64,000 nt of DNA from Flavobacteriaceae bacterium (lineage in GTDB: Bacteria > Bacteroidota > Bacteroidia > Flavobacteriales > Flavobacteriaceae): contig CANLLR010000004.1 in NCBI GenBank assembly GCA_947491985.1, forward strand, positions 62,001 to 126,000, given 5' to 3'. This document shows, in pieces, positions 53,631 to 62,467 of the stretch. A program made the translations under genes and the position numbers. Under the pieces are notes generated by a model. That model was not told the origin of the DNA, did not search any database, and was given only the letters and a program-made list of their open reading frames with translations. How positions within the stretch are numbered: position 1 is the first letter of the stretch; each line of letters opens with the position of its first letter.

Positions 53631-54278
53631 ATGGCATTATTAAGCAAAAAAGCAATGAATTTCGCTTACGGAATGGGAGCAGCAGTTGTAATTGTTGGAG
53701 CATTATTCAAAATTATTCACTTTGAAATAGGACCGTTGACGGGTAACGTAATGCTTACCATTGGTCTTGTTACAGAAGCTGTTATTTTTGCATTATCTGC
53801 ATTCGAACCTGTTGATAGCGAACTTGATTGGTCATTAGTATATCCTGAATTAGCAGGAGGAGAGGCAAAAGCAAGAAAAGTAAAAACAGAGAATCCAGAA
53901 GATGCACAAGGTCTTTTATCTCAAAAATTAGATGCTATGTTGAAAGAAGCTAAAATTGACGGTGAATTAATGTCAAGTTTAGGAAACAGCATTAAAAACT
54001 TTGAAGGTGCAGCGAAATCAATTTCGCCAACAGTTGATGCTATGGCTGGACAAAAGAAATATGCTGAAGAAATGACTAAAGCAGCAGCGAACTTAGAAAC
54101 TTTAAACAGTTTATATTCTGTTCAAGTTCAAAGTGCTGAAAGAAACGCACAAATCAACAATGAAGTTGCTGAAAACAACTTAAAATTAAAAGATCAAATG
54201 CAGTCGTTAACGTCTAACTTATCTACATTAAACAATGTATATGGTGGAATGCTTTCTGCAATGAGCAACAAAGGATAA
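53631..54278 (+). CDS. gldL: T9SS/gliding motor protein GldL
   Basis: Inner-membrane protein that with GldM forms the proton-driven motor of T9SS and gliding. The 215-residue protein has two membrane helices near the N terminus (about 10-28 and 37-57), including GMGAAVVIVGALFKIIHF with the intramembrane Glu/His residues and TGNVMLTIGLVTEAVIFALSAFEP. The rest is a cytoplasmic coiled-coil-rich domain. It sits between gldK and gldM with short spacers. Confidence 0.95.
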   Translation: MALLSKKAMNFAYGMGAAVVIVGALFKIIHFEIGPLTGNVMLTIGLVTEAVIFALSAFEPVDSELDWSLVYPELAGGEAKARKVKTENPEDAQGLLSQKLDAMLKEAKIDGELMSSLGNSIKNFEGAAKSISPTVDAMAGQKKYAEEMTKAAANLETLNSLYSVQVQSAERNAQINNEVAENNLKLKDQMQSLTSNLSTLNNVYGGMLSAMSNKG

Positions 54279-54336
54279 TTAGTTTTAAACTAAATTTATT
54301 ATTAAACAAAATTTTAAACTAAACTAATTAGAAAAA

Positions 54337-55875
54337 ATGGCAGGAGGAAAATTAACCCCTAGACAGAAGATGATTAACCTAATGTACTTGGTATTCATCG
54401 CGATGTTAGCATTAAATATGTCAAAAGAAGTGCTTTCAGCATTTGGATTGATGAATGAAAAGTTCGAAGCAGCAAATACATCTGCAAAACAAACTAACGA
54501 AGAGATGCTTGCATCTTTGGATTTAAAAGCAGAAGAAGCTAAAGGTGATTTTACTAAAGCAGCTGTAACAGCTCACAAAATTGAAGGAATTACCAAAAAG
54601 TTCTATAATTTTATTGATGGATTAAAAGCAGAAGTTGTTAAAGGCATTGAACCAGATGAAAAAGGCAAGTTGCCATATGAATCAATGGACAAAGCGGATA
54701 ATCTTGATAACAGCTGGTTTGCTGGTGATGGTTATACAGCAAGAGGTAAAGAAGTTATTGGTGCAATTGAGGCTTATAAAGCTGAAATGAAAGCCGCACT
54801 TGACACAGAAACAAAATACCACCCAATCCTTAAAGATGTAAACAACAAATTTAATTTGTCAGATGTTACTACTAAAGAAGGATTAAAGGACAAATATTTA
54901 AATTATCATTTTAAAGGTTTTCCTGGAATTGCATCGTTGGCTAAACTAACAGCATGGCAGAATGATGTTAAAAAAGCAGAATCTGATATTATTGCTGCTG
55001 CTTTAGGAAAAGCGGCTGTAAGTGAAGCTTCGTATAGTAAATTTAAAGCAATTGTAGCTTTAGATAAGAATGTATATTTCCAAGGGGAAGCAGTTACAGG
55101 TAAAGTCGTTTTAGGTAAGTATGACCCAAATGCAAAATTCACTGGATTTAAAGGTCCTGGTAGATTGGAAAATGGTCAAGCTGTCATCTCAACTACAGCT
55201 GGTTCGGTTGGAGAACAAACATTATCAGGATCGTTCAACTTTACCGAAAATAATGAACCAATTGTATTGCCTTTTACAGGAAAATATGTAGTTGTACCGC
55301 GTCCAAACTCAGCTAATATTTCAGCTGATAAAATGAATGTTGTATATCGAGGTTTGCCGAATCCAATGACTATTTCGATTGCAGGAATTGGCGATAATTT
55401 TGTTAACGCATCAGCACCAGGTTTGTCAAAAGCAGGAGCTAATGGTAAGTATAACTTAAATCCAGGTTCAGGAACAGAAGTAACTGTAAGTGTAACAGGT
55501 AAGATGAATGATGGAAAATCGGTTACTGATAAAAAAGTATTTAGAATAAAAAATATCCCTGCTCCTCTTGGTGCTATCGGAGGAACAACAGGATATCAAA
55601 AAGGCGCAAAATCTCGTTTAGAAGCGTCTACCATAGGTGCGCAGTTGCCAGATTTCTTATATGATTTGAATTTTGAGGTAACTCAATTTGCAATGAAAGT
55701 ACCAGGTCAAGCTTCTATCGTTGTTAATGGAAGCAAAGTTGACAGTCGTTGTAGAGCGGCACTTTCAAGAGCCAAAGCTGGTGACCAGATTGTAGTATCT
55801 GATATTAAAACAAGGGTAAATGGTGTAAGTGTAGCTATCAAAACTGCAGCACCTGCTATATACGAAATACAATAA
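54337..55875 (+). CDS. gldM: T9SS/gliding motor protein GldM
   Basis: Motor partner of GldL: one membrane helix and a long periplasmic shaft contacting the GldK/GldN ring. The 512-residue protein begins MAGGKLTPRQKMINLMYLVF, with the membrane segment at about 14-32 and Glu-containing NMSKEVLSAFGLMNEKF, then several stacked beta domains with Gly-rich segments in the second half (for example LGAIGGTTGYQKGAKS near 413-430). Architecture and place in the operon match GldM/PorM. 58 bases after gldL. Confidence 0.95.
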   Translation: MAGGKLTPRQKMINLMYLVFIAMLALNMSKEVLSAFGLMNEKFEAANTSAKQTNEEMLASLDLKAEEAKGDFTKAAVTAHKIEGITKKFYNFIDGLKAEVVKGIEPDEKGKLPYESMDKADNLDNSWFAGDGYTARGKEVIGAIEAYKAEMKAALDTETKYHPILKDVNNKFNLSDVTTKEGLKDKYLNYHFKGFPGIASLAKLTAWQNDVKKAESDIIAAALGKAAVSEASYSKFKAIVALDKNVYFQGEAVTGKVVLGKYDPNAKFTGFKGPGRLENGQAVISTTAGSVGEQTLSGSFNFTENNEPIVLPFTGKYVVVPRPNSANISADKMNVVYRGLPNPMTISIAGIGDNFVNASAPGLSKAGANGKYNLNPGSGTEVTVSVTGKMNDGKSVTDKKVFRIKNIPAPLGAIGGTTGYQKGAKSRLEASTIGAQLPDFLYDLNFEVTQFAMKVPGQASIVVNGSKVDSRCRAALSRAKAGDQIVVSDIKTRVNGVSVAIKTAAPAIYEIQ

Positions 55876-55926
55876 AAATTTAAGTTAGTCGTTATAAACC
55901 TACTTAGATAACTTAGAAAAATTATT

Positions 55927-56841
55927 ATGAAATTGAAAAATCTTTTATTAGTTGTATTAGGAGTTGCAGCAAGTTATGCTTCTTTTGCACAGTCAAATTT
56001 ATTGAATGCAAAAACTCCTGACGAAATTGGTAAGAAAACGGCTGCTCAATTAGAGTCTGACAACGATAAGCCACTTCCTTACGGTTATGTTCATGACAGA
56101 GATGTTTTGATGGGAAAAACTGTATGGGAATTAATTGACCTTGATGAAAGAATCAATTTTCCTATGTACTATCCTGTTGATACAGCCTTTGTTGGAAAAG
56201 AGAGACGTTCTTTGTTTTCTGTTTTGTTAAAAGGGATAAAGGATGGTAAAATAACCGAAGTATATGGTGACGATTATTTTAATTCCAAAAAGACTTTGGC
56301 TGATATTGAATCTGTATTTAAATTTAGAGATACTACACAAGCTGGTATTGATGAGTATAACAACTACTTTGACGATTATAAATCAGGTAAAAAAGTATTA
56401 TCCGCTGAGTTTATTAATGAAACCGAAGTAAGTGCAGCCGATGTTGCAGGATATAAAATTAAGGGGTTTTGGTATTTTGACAAACGTCAAAGTGAATTAA
56501 AGTACCGATTGCTTGCTATCTGTCCGACTGCCACTGAAGCAAGAGGAAAAGCTAAAGGCGAGGTTGATCCTATTGAATTATTCTGGGTTTACTTCCCATC
56601 AATACGTGATGTGTTACACGATGCGAAAGCATTTAATGACAAAAACTCTGCCATGCCAATTACGTTTGATCACCTTTTAAACTCAAGACGTTTTAATGGA
56701 GTGATTTACAAAGAAGAAAATGTATATGGCGATAGAACTATCGATGACTACATGAAAGACAACGCACAATTGCAATTATTAGAATCGGAACGCGTAAAAG
56801 AGAAGATTCGTAACTTTGAGCAAGACATGTGGAACTACTAA
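55927..56841 (+). CDS. gldN: gliding motility / T9SS protein GldN
   Basis: Periplasmic ring component that pairs with GldK (the PorN counterpart). The 304-residue protein has a signal peptide of about 21 residues (VLGVAASYASFAQ) and conserved segments PLPYGYVHDRDVLMGKTVWELIDLDERINFPMYYP and ELFWVYFPSIRDVLHDA. A second, paralogous gldO, present in F. johnsoniae, is absent here: the operon ends directly with a terminator. 51 bases after gldM. Confidence 0.94.
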   Translation: MKLKNLLLVVLGVAASYASFAQSNLLNAKTPDEIGKKTAAQLESDNDKPLPYGYVHDRDVLMGKTVWELIDLDERINFPMYYPVDTAFVGKERRSLFSVLLKGIKDGKITEVYGDDYFNSKKTLADIESVFKFRDTTQAGIDEYNNYFDDYKSGKKVLSAEFINETEVSAADVAGYKIKGFWYFDKRQSELKYRLLAICPTATEARGKAKGEVDPIELFWVYFPSIRDVLHDAKAFNDKNSAMPITFDHLLNSRRFNGVIYKEENVYGDRTIDDYMKDNAQLQLLESERVKEKIRNFEQDMWNY

Positions 56842-56861
56842 TACTAGTTTTCTATAAATAT

Positions 56862-56890
56862 AAAAACTCTTACCTTTGGTAGGAGTTTTT
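56862..56890 (+). terminator. gldKLMN terminator
   Basis: AAAAACTCTTACC (56862-56874) pairs with GGTAGGAGTTTTT (56878-56890) with one G-U, tri-nucleotide loop and T-run inside the right arm. Confidence 0.85.
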
Positions 56891-56915
56891 TATTTCACAC
56901 TAATTCAAAATTTAA

Positions 56916-57983
56916 ATGGTAGATTATATTATTGTTGGTGCTGGATTAGCCGGAATTGCTTTTGCTGAAACTGCTTTGCAGCATAGTAAAACCATTGTAG
57001 TCATTAACGATGTATCGCAAAACTCATCTCGGGTTGCTGCGGGTTTATACAATCCGGTTATCTTAAAACGATTTACAGAAGTCTGGCAAGCCAAAGAACA
57101 AATCGAATTACTACATAATTTTTATGCCCAATTAGAAGCTAAATTACAAGTAAAATTAGATCATCAAATTCCGCTTTTGCGAAAGTTTTACTCCATAGAA
57201 GAACAAAACAATTGGTTCACCACTTCCGACAAACCCAATCTTACGCCTTTCCTTTCTGCTAACTTAATTACTAAAAAGCACGAAGCCATCGATTCACCTT
57301 TGGGTTACGGCGAAGTGTTATATTCTGGATTTGTTGACACGGCTTTATTGTTGGAAAGTTATCATGCTTATTTAAATACAATCAATGCTCTTTCAGATAC
57401 CACTTTTGATTACCATCAATTGCAGTTTCATGAAGACGGAGTTCAATACAAAGAATTCAAAGCAAAACAGATTGTCTTCGCTGAAGGTTATGGGATGCTA
57501 TTAAATCCGTTTTTTTCTATTTTGCCATTAGACGGAGCCAAAGGCGAACTATTGCTTATAAAAGCCCCTAATTTGCAATTAGATGCTATTGTTAAAACAG
57601 GCATTTTTGTTATTCCAGTTGGAAATGATTTATACAAAGTGGGCGCGACTTACAATTGGGAGGATAAAACCAACATACCAACACAAGCTGCTAAAGAAGA
57701 ATTGGTAACCGATTTAAAAGCACTTATCCAATGTGATTTTGAAGTCATAGAGCATTGGGCCGGAATTCGTCCCACCGTAAAAGACCGAAGGCCCATGTTA
57801 GGGACGCATACCATTCATAAAAACCTACATTTACTCAACGGATTAGGAACACGCGGCGTAATGCTTGCACCAGCCATGGCAAAGATGCTTTATGAGGCTA
57901 TTGAGTTCGGCACCGAGCTGGATCCGAGTGTGGACATTAAAAGATTTAAGAATTTTGCTTCCAGTTTTTATCAAAATGAATAA
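56916..57983 (+). CDS. FAD-dependent oxidoreductase (DadA/glycine-oxidase type)
   Basis: A 355-residue cytoplasmic flavoprotein. The N-terminal dinucleotide motif GAGLAG (8-13) with DYIIVGAGLAGIAFAE binds FAD. RVAAGLYNPVILKRF and the C-terminal HWAGIRPTVKDRRPMLG and NGLGTRGVMLAPAMA segments are typical of D-amino-acid/glycine-oxidase-like (DAO) proteins. The substrate is unknown; such genes in Flavobacteria are often annotated only as FAD-dependent oxidoreductases. Its 3' end overlaps the convergent DUF983 gene by 38 bases. It follows the gldN terminator. Confidence 0.86.
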   Translation: MVDYIIVGAGLAGIAFAETALQHSKTIVVINDVSQNSSRVAAGLYNPVILKRFTEVWQAKEQIELLHNFYAQLEAKLQVKLDHQIPLLRKFYSIEEQNNWFTTSDKPNLTPFLSANLITKKHEAIDSPLGYGEVLYSGFVDTALLLESYHAYLNTINALSDTTFDYHQLQFHEDGVQYKEFKAKQIVFAEGYGMLLNPFFSILPLDGAKGELLLIKAPNLQLDAIVKTGIFVIPVGNDLYKVGATYNWEDKTNIPTQAAKEELVTDLKALIQCDFEVIEHWAGIRPTVKDRRPMLGTHTIHKNLHLLNGLGTRGVMLAPAMAKMLYEAIEFGTELDPSVDIKRFKNFASSFYQNE

Positions 57984-58332
57984 ACATATTGATGTAAATG
58001 TTTCTGGATAATCTTGCAATGACAGGCATCAAAGCGATGATTCCAACAATCAACGAAATCATGGCGACTTTTACAGATGTTTGTAAAATATAATACGAAG
58101 TTATAAAAAAAGCTACACCAAAAGCAATCGAAACACCATAACTCACATACATTGCACCATAAAAAAACGAAGGCTCTATCTCATAACGGGTATGACAATG
58201 GCTACATGTCTTATTCATTTTGTACAATGTCTTCAGTAAATATGGGTTTTTTACCACATACATACTTTCTTCTTGACATTTAGGACAACTTCCTGTTAAA
58301 ATACTATTTAATGTGGTTCCTTTTTTTAACAT
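57946..58332 (-). CDS. DUF983 zinc-ribbon membrane protein
   Basis: A 128-residue protein. I start at ATG 58332 (MLKKGTTLNSILTGSCPKC) because a TAAATTTG promoter box lies 36 bases upstream, over the alternative TTG 58371. Two CxxC pairs (Cys16-Cys19 and Cys43-Cys46) form a zinc ribbon, followed by YEIEPSFFYGAMYVSYG and two or three membrane segments (about 56-78, 84-105). This is the DUF983 architecture; function unknown. It overlaps the FAD oxidoreductase tail to tail. Confidence 0.85.
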   Translation of the reverse strand: MLKKGTTLNSILTGSCPKCQEESMYVVKNPYLLKTLYKMNKTCSHCHTRYEIEPSFFYGAMYVSYGVSIAFGVAFFITSYYILQTSVKVAMISLIVGIIALMPVIARLSRNIYINMFIHFDKNWKQNS

Positions 58333-58368
58333 TTGCAAAAAAATTGGCTTATCAATAATTTGATGGTG

Positions 58369-58376
58369 CAAATTTA
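58369..58376 (-). promoter_or_regulatory. -7 box of the DUF983 gene
   Basis: TAAATTTG on minus, exact TANNTTTG match. It decides the start codon at 58332, since the upstream TTG at 58371 overlaps the box. Confidence 0.55.
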
Positions 58377-58441
58377 CAACAATACTACTCGTTTATGATT
58401 TCTAAAACTTGAAACTTTAGACTTGAAACAAAATTTTAACA

Positions 58442-60349
58442 ATGCTTAACATACACAATTTGTCGGTTTCCTTTGGTGGAACGTATTTATTTGAAGAAGT
58501 AACCTTCCGAATGGGAGCTGGCGATAGAGTAGGTCTCGTAGGAAAAAATGGTGCCGGAAAATCAACCATGCTTAAAATTTTAGCGGGTGATATAAAACCC
58601 GATTCCGGAAGTATCGCTACTGAAAAGGAAGTCCGTATTGGTTTTCTTCGTCAAGATATCGATTTTGAACAAGGCCGAACGGTTCTTGAAGAAGCCTATG
58701 AAGCTTTTACAGATATTAAAGCAGTCGAAAATAAACTGACAGAAATCAATCACCAACTGGTGACTCGAACCGATTATGAAAGCGAAGAATATTCGCAAAT
58801 CATCGAAGATTTGTCCGATTATACCCACCGATTTGAATTATTGGGTGGTTACAATTATGTTGGTGACACCGAAAAAATCTTATTGGGATTGGGATTCAAA
58901 CGCGAAGTATTTAATAATCTTACCGAAACCTTTTCTGGGGGATGGCGGATGCGAATTGAGCTAGCGAAGTTATTGTTACAAGCCAACGATATCCTGCTTC
59001 TCGATGAGCCTACCAATCACCTTGATATCGAAAGTATTATTTGGTTGGAAAGTTTCTTGCGAAATTATCCCGGTGTAGTCGTAATTGTTTCGCACGATAA
59101 AATGTTTCTCGATAATGTGACCAACCGAACCATCGAAATTTCACTCGGAAAAGCCTACGATTTCAACAAACCGTATTCGCAATATTTAGAATTACGTGGT
59201 GAAATCCGCGAAAAGCAACTCGCAACACAAAAAAATCAGGCTAAGAAAATTGAAGAAACGGAAAAGTTAATCGAAAAATTCCGTGCCAAAGCGTCCAAAG
59301 CATCCATGGCGCAATCGCTCATCAAAAAGTTAGATAAAGTCGAACGTATTGAAGTCGACGAAGACGATAATTCGGTGATGAACATTTCGTTCCCAGTGTC
59401 GAAAGTACCAGGAAAAGTAGTCATCGAAGCCGATCACGTATCCAAATCCTATGGCGACAATGCGGTTTTAAAAGACATTTCTTTACTAGTTGAACGGGGA
59501 AGTAAAATTGCTTTCGTCGGGCAAAACGGACAAGGAAAATCGACGTTTATCAAAGCTATTGTCAACGAATTTGAATACCAAGGCGATATCAAACTTGGCC
59601 ATAACGTACAAGTAGGTTATTTTGCCCAAAATCAAGCTGAATATTTAGATGGAGAAATTACACTCCTTCGCACTATGGAAGACGCAGCAACCGATACCAA
59701 TCGCTCCAAAGTACGCGACATGCTCGGCTCGTTTTTGTTTCGTGGTGACGATGTTGAAAAGAAAGTCAAAGTACTTTCAGGAGGCGAACGCAACCGTTTG
59801 GCTTTGTGTAAATTACTGTTGCAACCCATCAATGTTTTGGTGATGGATGAGCCCACGAATCACCTCGACATCAAATCGAAAAACGTACTCAAAGCAGCAC
59901 TTCAAAAATACGAAGGCACCCTGCTTTTGGTATCGCACGACAGGGATTTCCTTCAAGGAATGTCAAACCTTGTGTACGAATTTAAAGATCAAAAAATCAA
60001 ACAATATTTGGGCGATATCAACTATTTCTTAGAGCAGCGCAACCTTGAAAACATGCGCGAAGTAGAGAAAAAAGACATCGCTAAAAAAGAAGCACCTGTT
60101 ACCAATTCGAAAGTGTCATACGAAGACCAAAAGAAAAGCAAGTCGTTGCAAAACCGCTTGAGCAAAATCGAAAGCCAAATCCAACAACTCGAAATCGACA
60201 TTCAAAACGACGACAAAGCCTTGGCGTCCAATTACAACAAGCATCTTGAAGACGCCTCATTTTTTATGGCCTACAACAAGAAAAAAGCCGAGTTGGATAA
60301 GTTGCTCGAAGAATGGGAAGTGGTACAAGGCGAAATTGATAATTTATGA
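58442..60349 (+). CDS. ABC-F family ATP-binding protein
   Basis: A 635-residue soluble protein with two ABC cassettes: Walker A GKNGAGKST (about 34-42) and GQNGQGKST (second cassette), signature motifs FSGGWRMRIELAKLLL and LSGGERNRLALCKLLL, and Walker B LLLDEPTNHLD and LVMDEPTNHLD. A charged linker lies between, and a C-terminal coiled coil (about 560-635). No membrane domain, so it is an ABC-F protein of the Uup/YbiT/YdiF kind, acting on the ribosome rather than in transport. Whether it gives antibiotic protection cannot be told. Confidence 0.93.
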   Translation: MLNIHNLSVSFGGTYLFEEVTFRMGAGDRVGLVGKNGAGKSTMLKILAGDIKPDSGSIATEKEVRIGFLRQDIDFEQGRTVLEEAYEAFTDIKAVENKLTEINHQLVTRTDYESEEYSQIIEDLSDYTHRFELLGGYNYVGDTEKILLGLGFKREVFNNLTETFSGGWRMRIELAKLLLQANDILLLDEPTNHLDIESIIWLESFLRNYPGVVVIVSHDKMFLDNVTNRTIEISLGKAYDFNKPYSQYLELRGEIREKQLATQKNQAKKIEETEKLIEKFRAKASKASMAQSLIKKLDKVERIEVDEDDNSVMNISFPVSKVPGKVVIEADHVSKSYGDNAVLKDISLLVERGSKIAFVGQNGQGKSTFIKAIVNEFEYQGDIKLGHNVQVGYFAQNQAEYLDGEITLLRTMEDAATDTNRSKVRDMLGSFLFRGDDVEKKVKVLSGGERNRLALCKLLLQPINVLVMDEPTNHLDIKSKNVLKAALQKYEGTLLLVSHDRDFLQGMSNLVYEFKDQKIKQYLGDINYFLEQRNLENMREVEKKDIAKKEAPVTNSKVSYEDQKKSKSLQNRLSKIESQIQQLEIDIQNDDKALASNYNKHLEDASFFMAYNKKKAELDKLLEEWEVVQGEIDNL

Positions 60350-60354
60350 TTTTA

Positions 60355-60500
60355 AGAAACGCTCCGCTACAGAAACGCTCCGCTACAGAAACGCTTCGCT
60401 TTAGAAATGACTTCGTCTTTAGAATCAGAATTATATCCATAGCCTGAAAGGCGTTTCCAAAGTGAAGCGCGGCGTAACGTTACTATAGCATAGCGTTTCT
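60355..60500. repeat. four 16-bp tandem units with an inverted echo
   Basis: AGAAACGCTCCGCTAC occurs twice exactly (60355-60370, 60371-60386), then as AGAAACGCTTCGCTTT and AGAAATGACTTCGTCT. AGCGTTTCT at 60492-60500 and GGCGTTTCC near 60449 are reverse-complement echoes, so the 150-base gap between convergent genes can fold into a long imperfect hairpin. Confidence 0.65.
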
Positions 60501-61467
60501 AAACAATTAACCCTATTTTTTTAGAATGTGCAATGGCTTGCGAACTGTGCTTGAAATAACAAACTTCCACGTTCAAACTTTCTAAATTTTTTAAAGCAGC
60601 AGCAGCTTTTTCTTTTTTACGATGCCCTGTTTGTCGGATGTAAACGGCTTTCACATTCACTGGAAAGATTTTGCAAATGGTTTCATACAAATACGGATCA
60701 TGCTGCGAATCGTCACCCAAAAGCGTGTACTGCAAGTTGGGGTAAAATTCTAAAAGGTGTTTGATTTTTTCAAACTTGTGATTGTGATCGCCACGACCCG
60801 TCAAAAACAAATCGGTCAAACTATTTTTGATGTCTTTTAATAACAAAACCGCTTTTGGTAACTGATTGATTTCGGCAAATTGGGTTATAAATCGGTACAA
60901 ATTCCATTCGCTACTCGATACATAAAAAAAAGCGTTTTGTTCTTCGGTGTTGGCTCTTCCAGCGTTGCTTAAGGCTTGATAATGCGGCACAACATCTTCA
61001 AAAACCTCTCGATTGTTAACGTTTTTAAACAATAAAATGTATAGTTTTTTGAAAGGATTCCGCGTATGTGAAACCAAAAAAGTATCGTCAATGTCGGATA
61101 TAAATCCGTAATTACCTTCTTTTGGTTTGACAAAACTTCCCGTTTCGATTATTTCTTCTTTATTGTAAAAAAGACTTACCGTGTATTCAACCCAACTTGT
61201 ATCAAAATTTTCTACAAACGGAATACAGAATTTAAAATAACCGTCATTTAATGTCTTAGTGTGGATTTTTTTTTCACCTAAATGCAGATATACATCCGCA
61301 TTGGAGAACGTTGGAATCTGAAACATTTTTACAACCGAAGTGGCATTCTTAAAATTTTTCTTCTGAAAATCGTAATCTACTTTCGTAGTGGGCTTAAAAA
61401 CATGTCCCATCACAATTAATTCTTGCTCGTTAGCATATCCGCGATATAATTTAAGAAGGGGCTTCAT
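60499..61467 (-). CDS. App1-type phosphatase domain protein (DUF2183)
   Basis: A 322-residue soluble protein of the App1/DUF2183 family, related to the HAD-type phosphatidate phosphatase of yeast App1. The catalytic motif is DIDDT (125-129) in GFISDIDDTFLVSHT, followed by the characteristic PFKKLYILLFKNVNNREVF, FFYVSSSEWNLYRFI, LTGRGDHNHKFEKIKHLLEFYP and the LLGDDSQHDPYLYETI segment. It may dephosphorylate phosphatidic acid. It is followed upstream by the divergent lipid kinase, which would work on the opposite reaction. Confidence 0.88.
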   Translation of the reverse strand: MKPLLKLYRGYANEQELIVMGHVFKPTTKVDYDFQKKNFKNATSVVKMFQIPTFSNADVYLHLGEKKIHTKTLNDGYFKFCIPFVENFDTSWVEYTVSLFYNKEEIIETGSFVKPKEGNYGFISDIDDTFLVSHTRNPFKKLYILLFKNVNNREVFEDVVPHYQALSNAGRANTEEQNAFFYVSSSEWNLYRFITQFAEINQLPKAVLLLKDIKNSLTDLFLTGRGDHNHKFEKIKHLLEFYPNLQYTLLGDDSQHDPYLYETICKIFPVNVKAVYIRQTGHRKKEKAAAALKNLESLNVEVCYFKHSSQAIAHSKKIGLIV

Positions 61468-61528
61468 TTAATTGTATACTTTTGAAATTCGGTTCTCCAA
61501 TTTACAAATTATTTAGGAATTACTAGTT

Positions 61529-62404
61529 ATGGCAATGAAAAAGAAATATATTTTGGTGGTGAATCCCATTTCGGGCGATGTCGATAAAAGCGAAATTTTA
61601 CTAAAAACAATGGCATTTGCTGACGAGTTTAATGTTGAAATTATTGTGTATGAAACTACTGGAAAGGAAGATGAGGCAGCCATTAAACAATTGTATAAAG
61701 TACATAAGCCAGATCGAATTTTAATTGCGGGTGGCGACGGAACCATAAAAATGGTGGGCGAAGCGTTAGAAAAACAAGATGTTATTTTTGGTATTCTTCC
61801 GGCGGGTTCTGCCAACGGATTATCCGTTGATTTGAATTTACCAATCACACTCGAAGAAACGCTTGCTGTAGCTTTTCATAATCATTTCATGGAAATGGAC
61901 ATGATATCCATTAATGGCAAAAAAAGCCTTCATTTAAGTGATTTAGGGTTAAATGCAGAATTGGTAAAGAACTACGAAAACGGCACCACTCGTGGTAAAT
62001 TAGGTTATGCGTTGCAAATTGTTACTACTTTATCTGAATTGGAAGAGCCGTTTTTAGCAAAAATTATTACAAACGAAGTCACTGTCGAATGTGAAGCGCG
62101 CATGATAGTCATTGCCAATTCTAATAAATACGGAACGGGCGTAACCATCAACCCTGGTGGTGTAATGAACGATGGCAAATTTGAAATCGTTATTCTTAAA
62201 AACCTCGATTTGTTAGTTTTTGGAAAAATTATCACCGGAAACATGCCAATTAACTCGGAAGATGTCGAAATTATTTCAACGGTTAAAGCGACCATTACAA
62301 CCGAATTGCCTGTAAGTTTTCAAATTGATGGCGAGTACATCGGACAAGAAACCCATTTAGATATTAAAATTTTACCTGCTCAAATGAAGGTGGCGATTCC
62401 GTAA
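61529..62404 (+). CDS. diacylglycerol kinase-family lipid kinase
   Basis: A 291-residue enzyme of the DagK/YegS/LCB5 catalytic family. The nucleotide-binding signature GGDGT is at 68-72 (ILIAGGDGTIKMV), with PISG near the N terminus, LPAGSANGLS and the second-domain segments NPGGVMNDGKFEIVI and PVSFQIDGEY. It should phosphorylate diacylglycerol or a sphingoid-like lipid with ATP; Bacteroidota contain sphingolipids, but the substrate is not specified by sequence. Divergent from the App1-type phosphatase, suggesting paired control of phosphatidate-like lipids. Confidence 0.9.
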   Translation: MAMKKKYILVVNPISGDVDKSEILLKTMAFADEFNVEIIVYETTGKEDEAAIKQLYKVHKPDRILIAGGDGTIKMVGEALEKQDVIFGILPAGSANGLSVDLNLPITLEETLAVAFHNHFMEMDMISINGKKSLHLSDLGLNAELVKNYENGTTRGKLGYALQIVTTLSELEEPFLAKIITNEVTVECEARMIVIANSNKYGTGVTINPGGVMNDGKFEIVILKNLDLLVFGKIITGNMPINSEDVEIISTVKATITTELPVSFQIDGEYIGQETHLDIKILPAQMKVAIP

Positions 62405-62467
62405 TAAGATACGTTTCGCATTTAAGAATTATGTTTTTGAAATATAAAAGTCTAAAAGAGTGTTCTT

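Noticed and set aside
58333..58371. Upstream TTG start for the DUF983 gene
   Set aside because: The TAAATTTG promoter box overlaps it, so it would lie outside the transcript; ATG 58332 fits the family N terminus.
58442..60349. ABC transporter ATPase
   Set aside because: Two cassettes on one chain, charged linker, no membrane domain and no permease gene nearby indicate an ABC-F translation factor.
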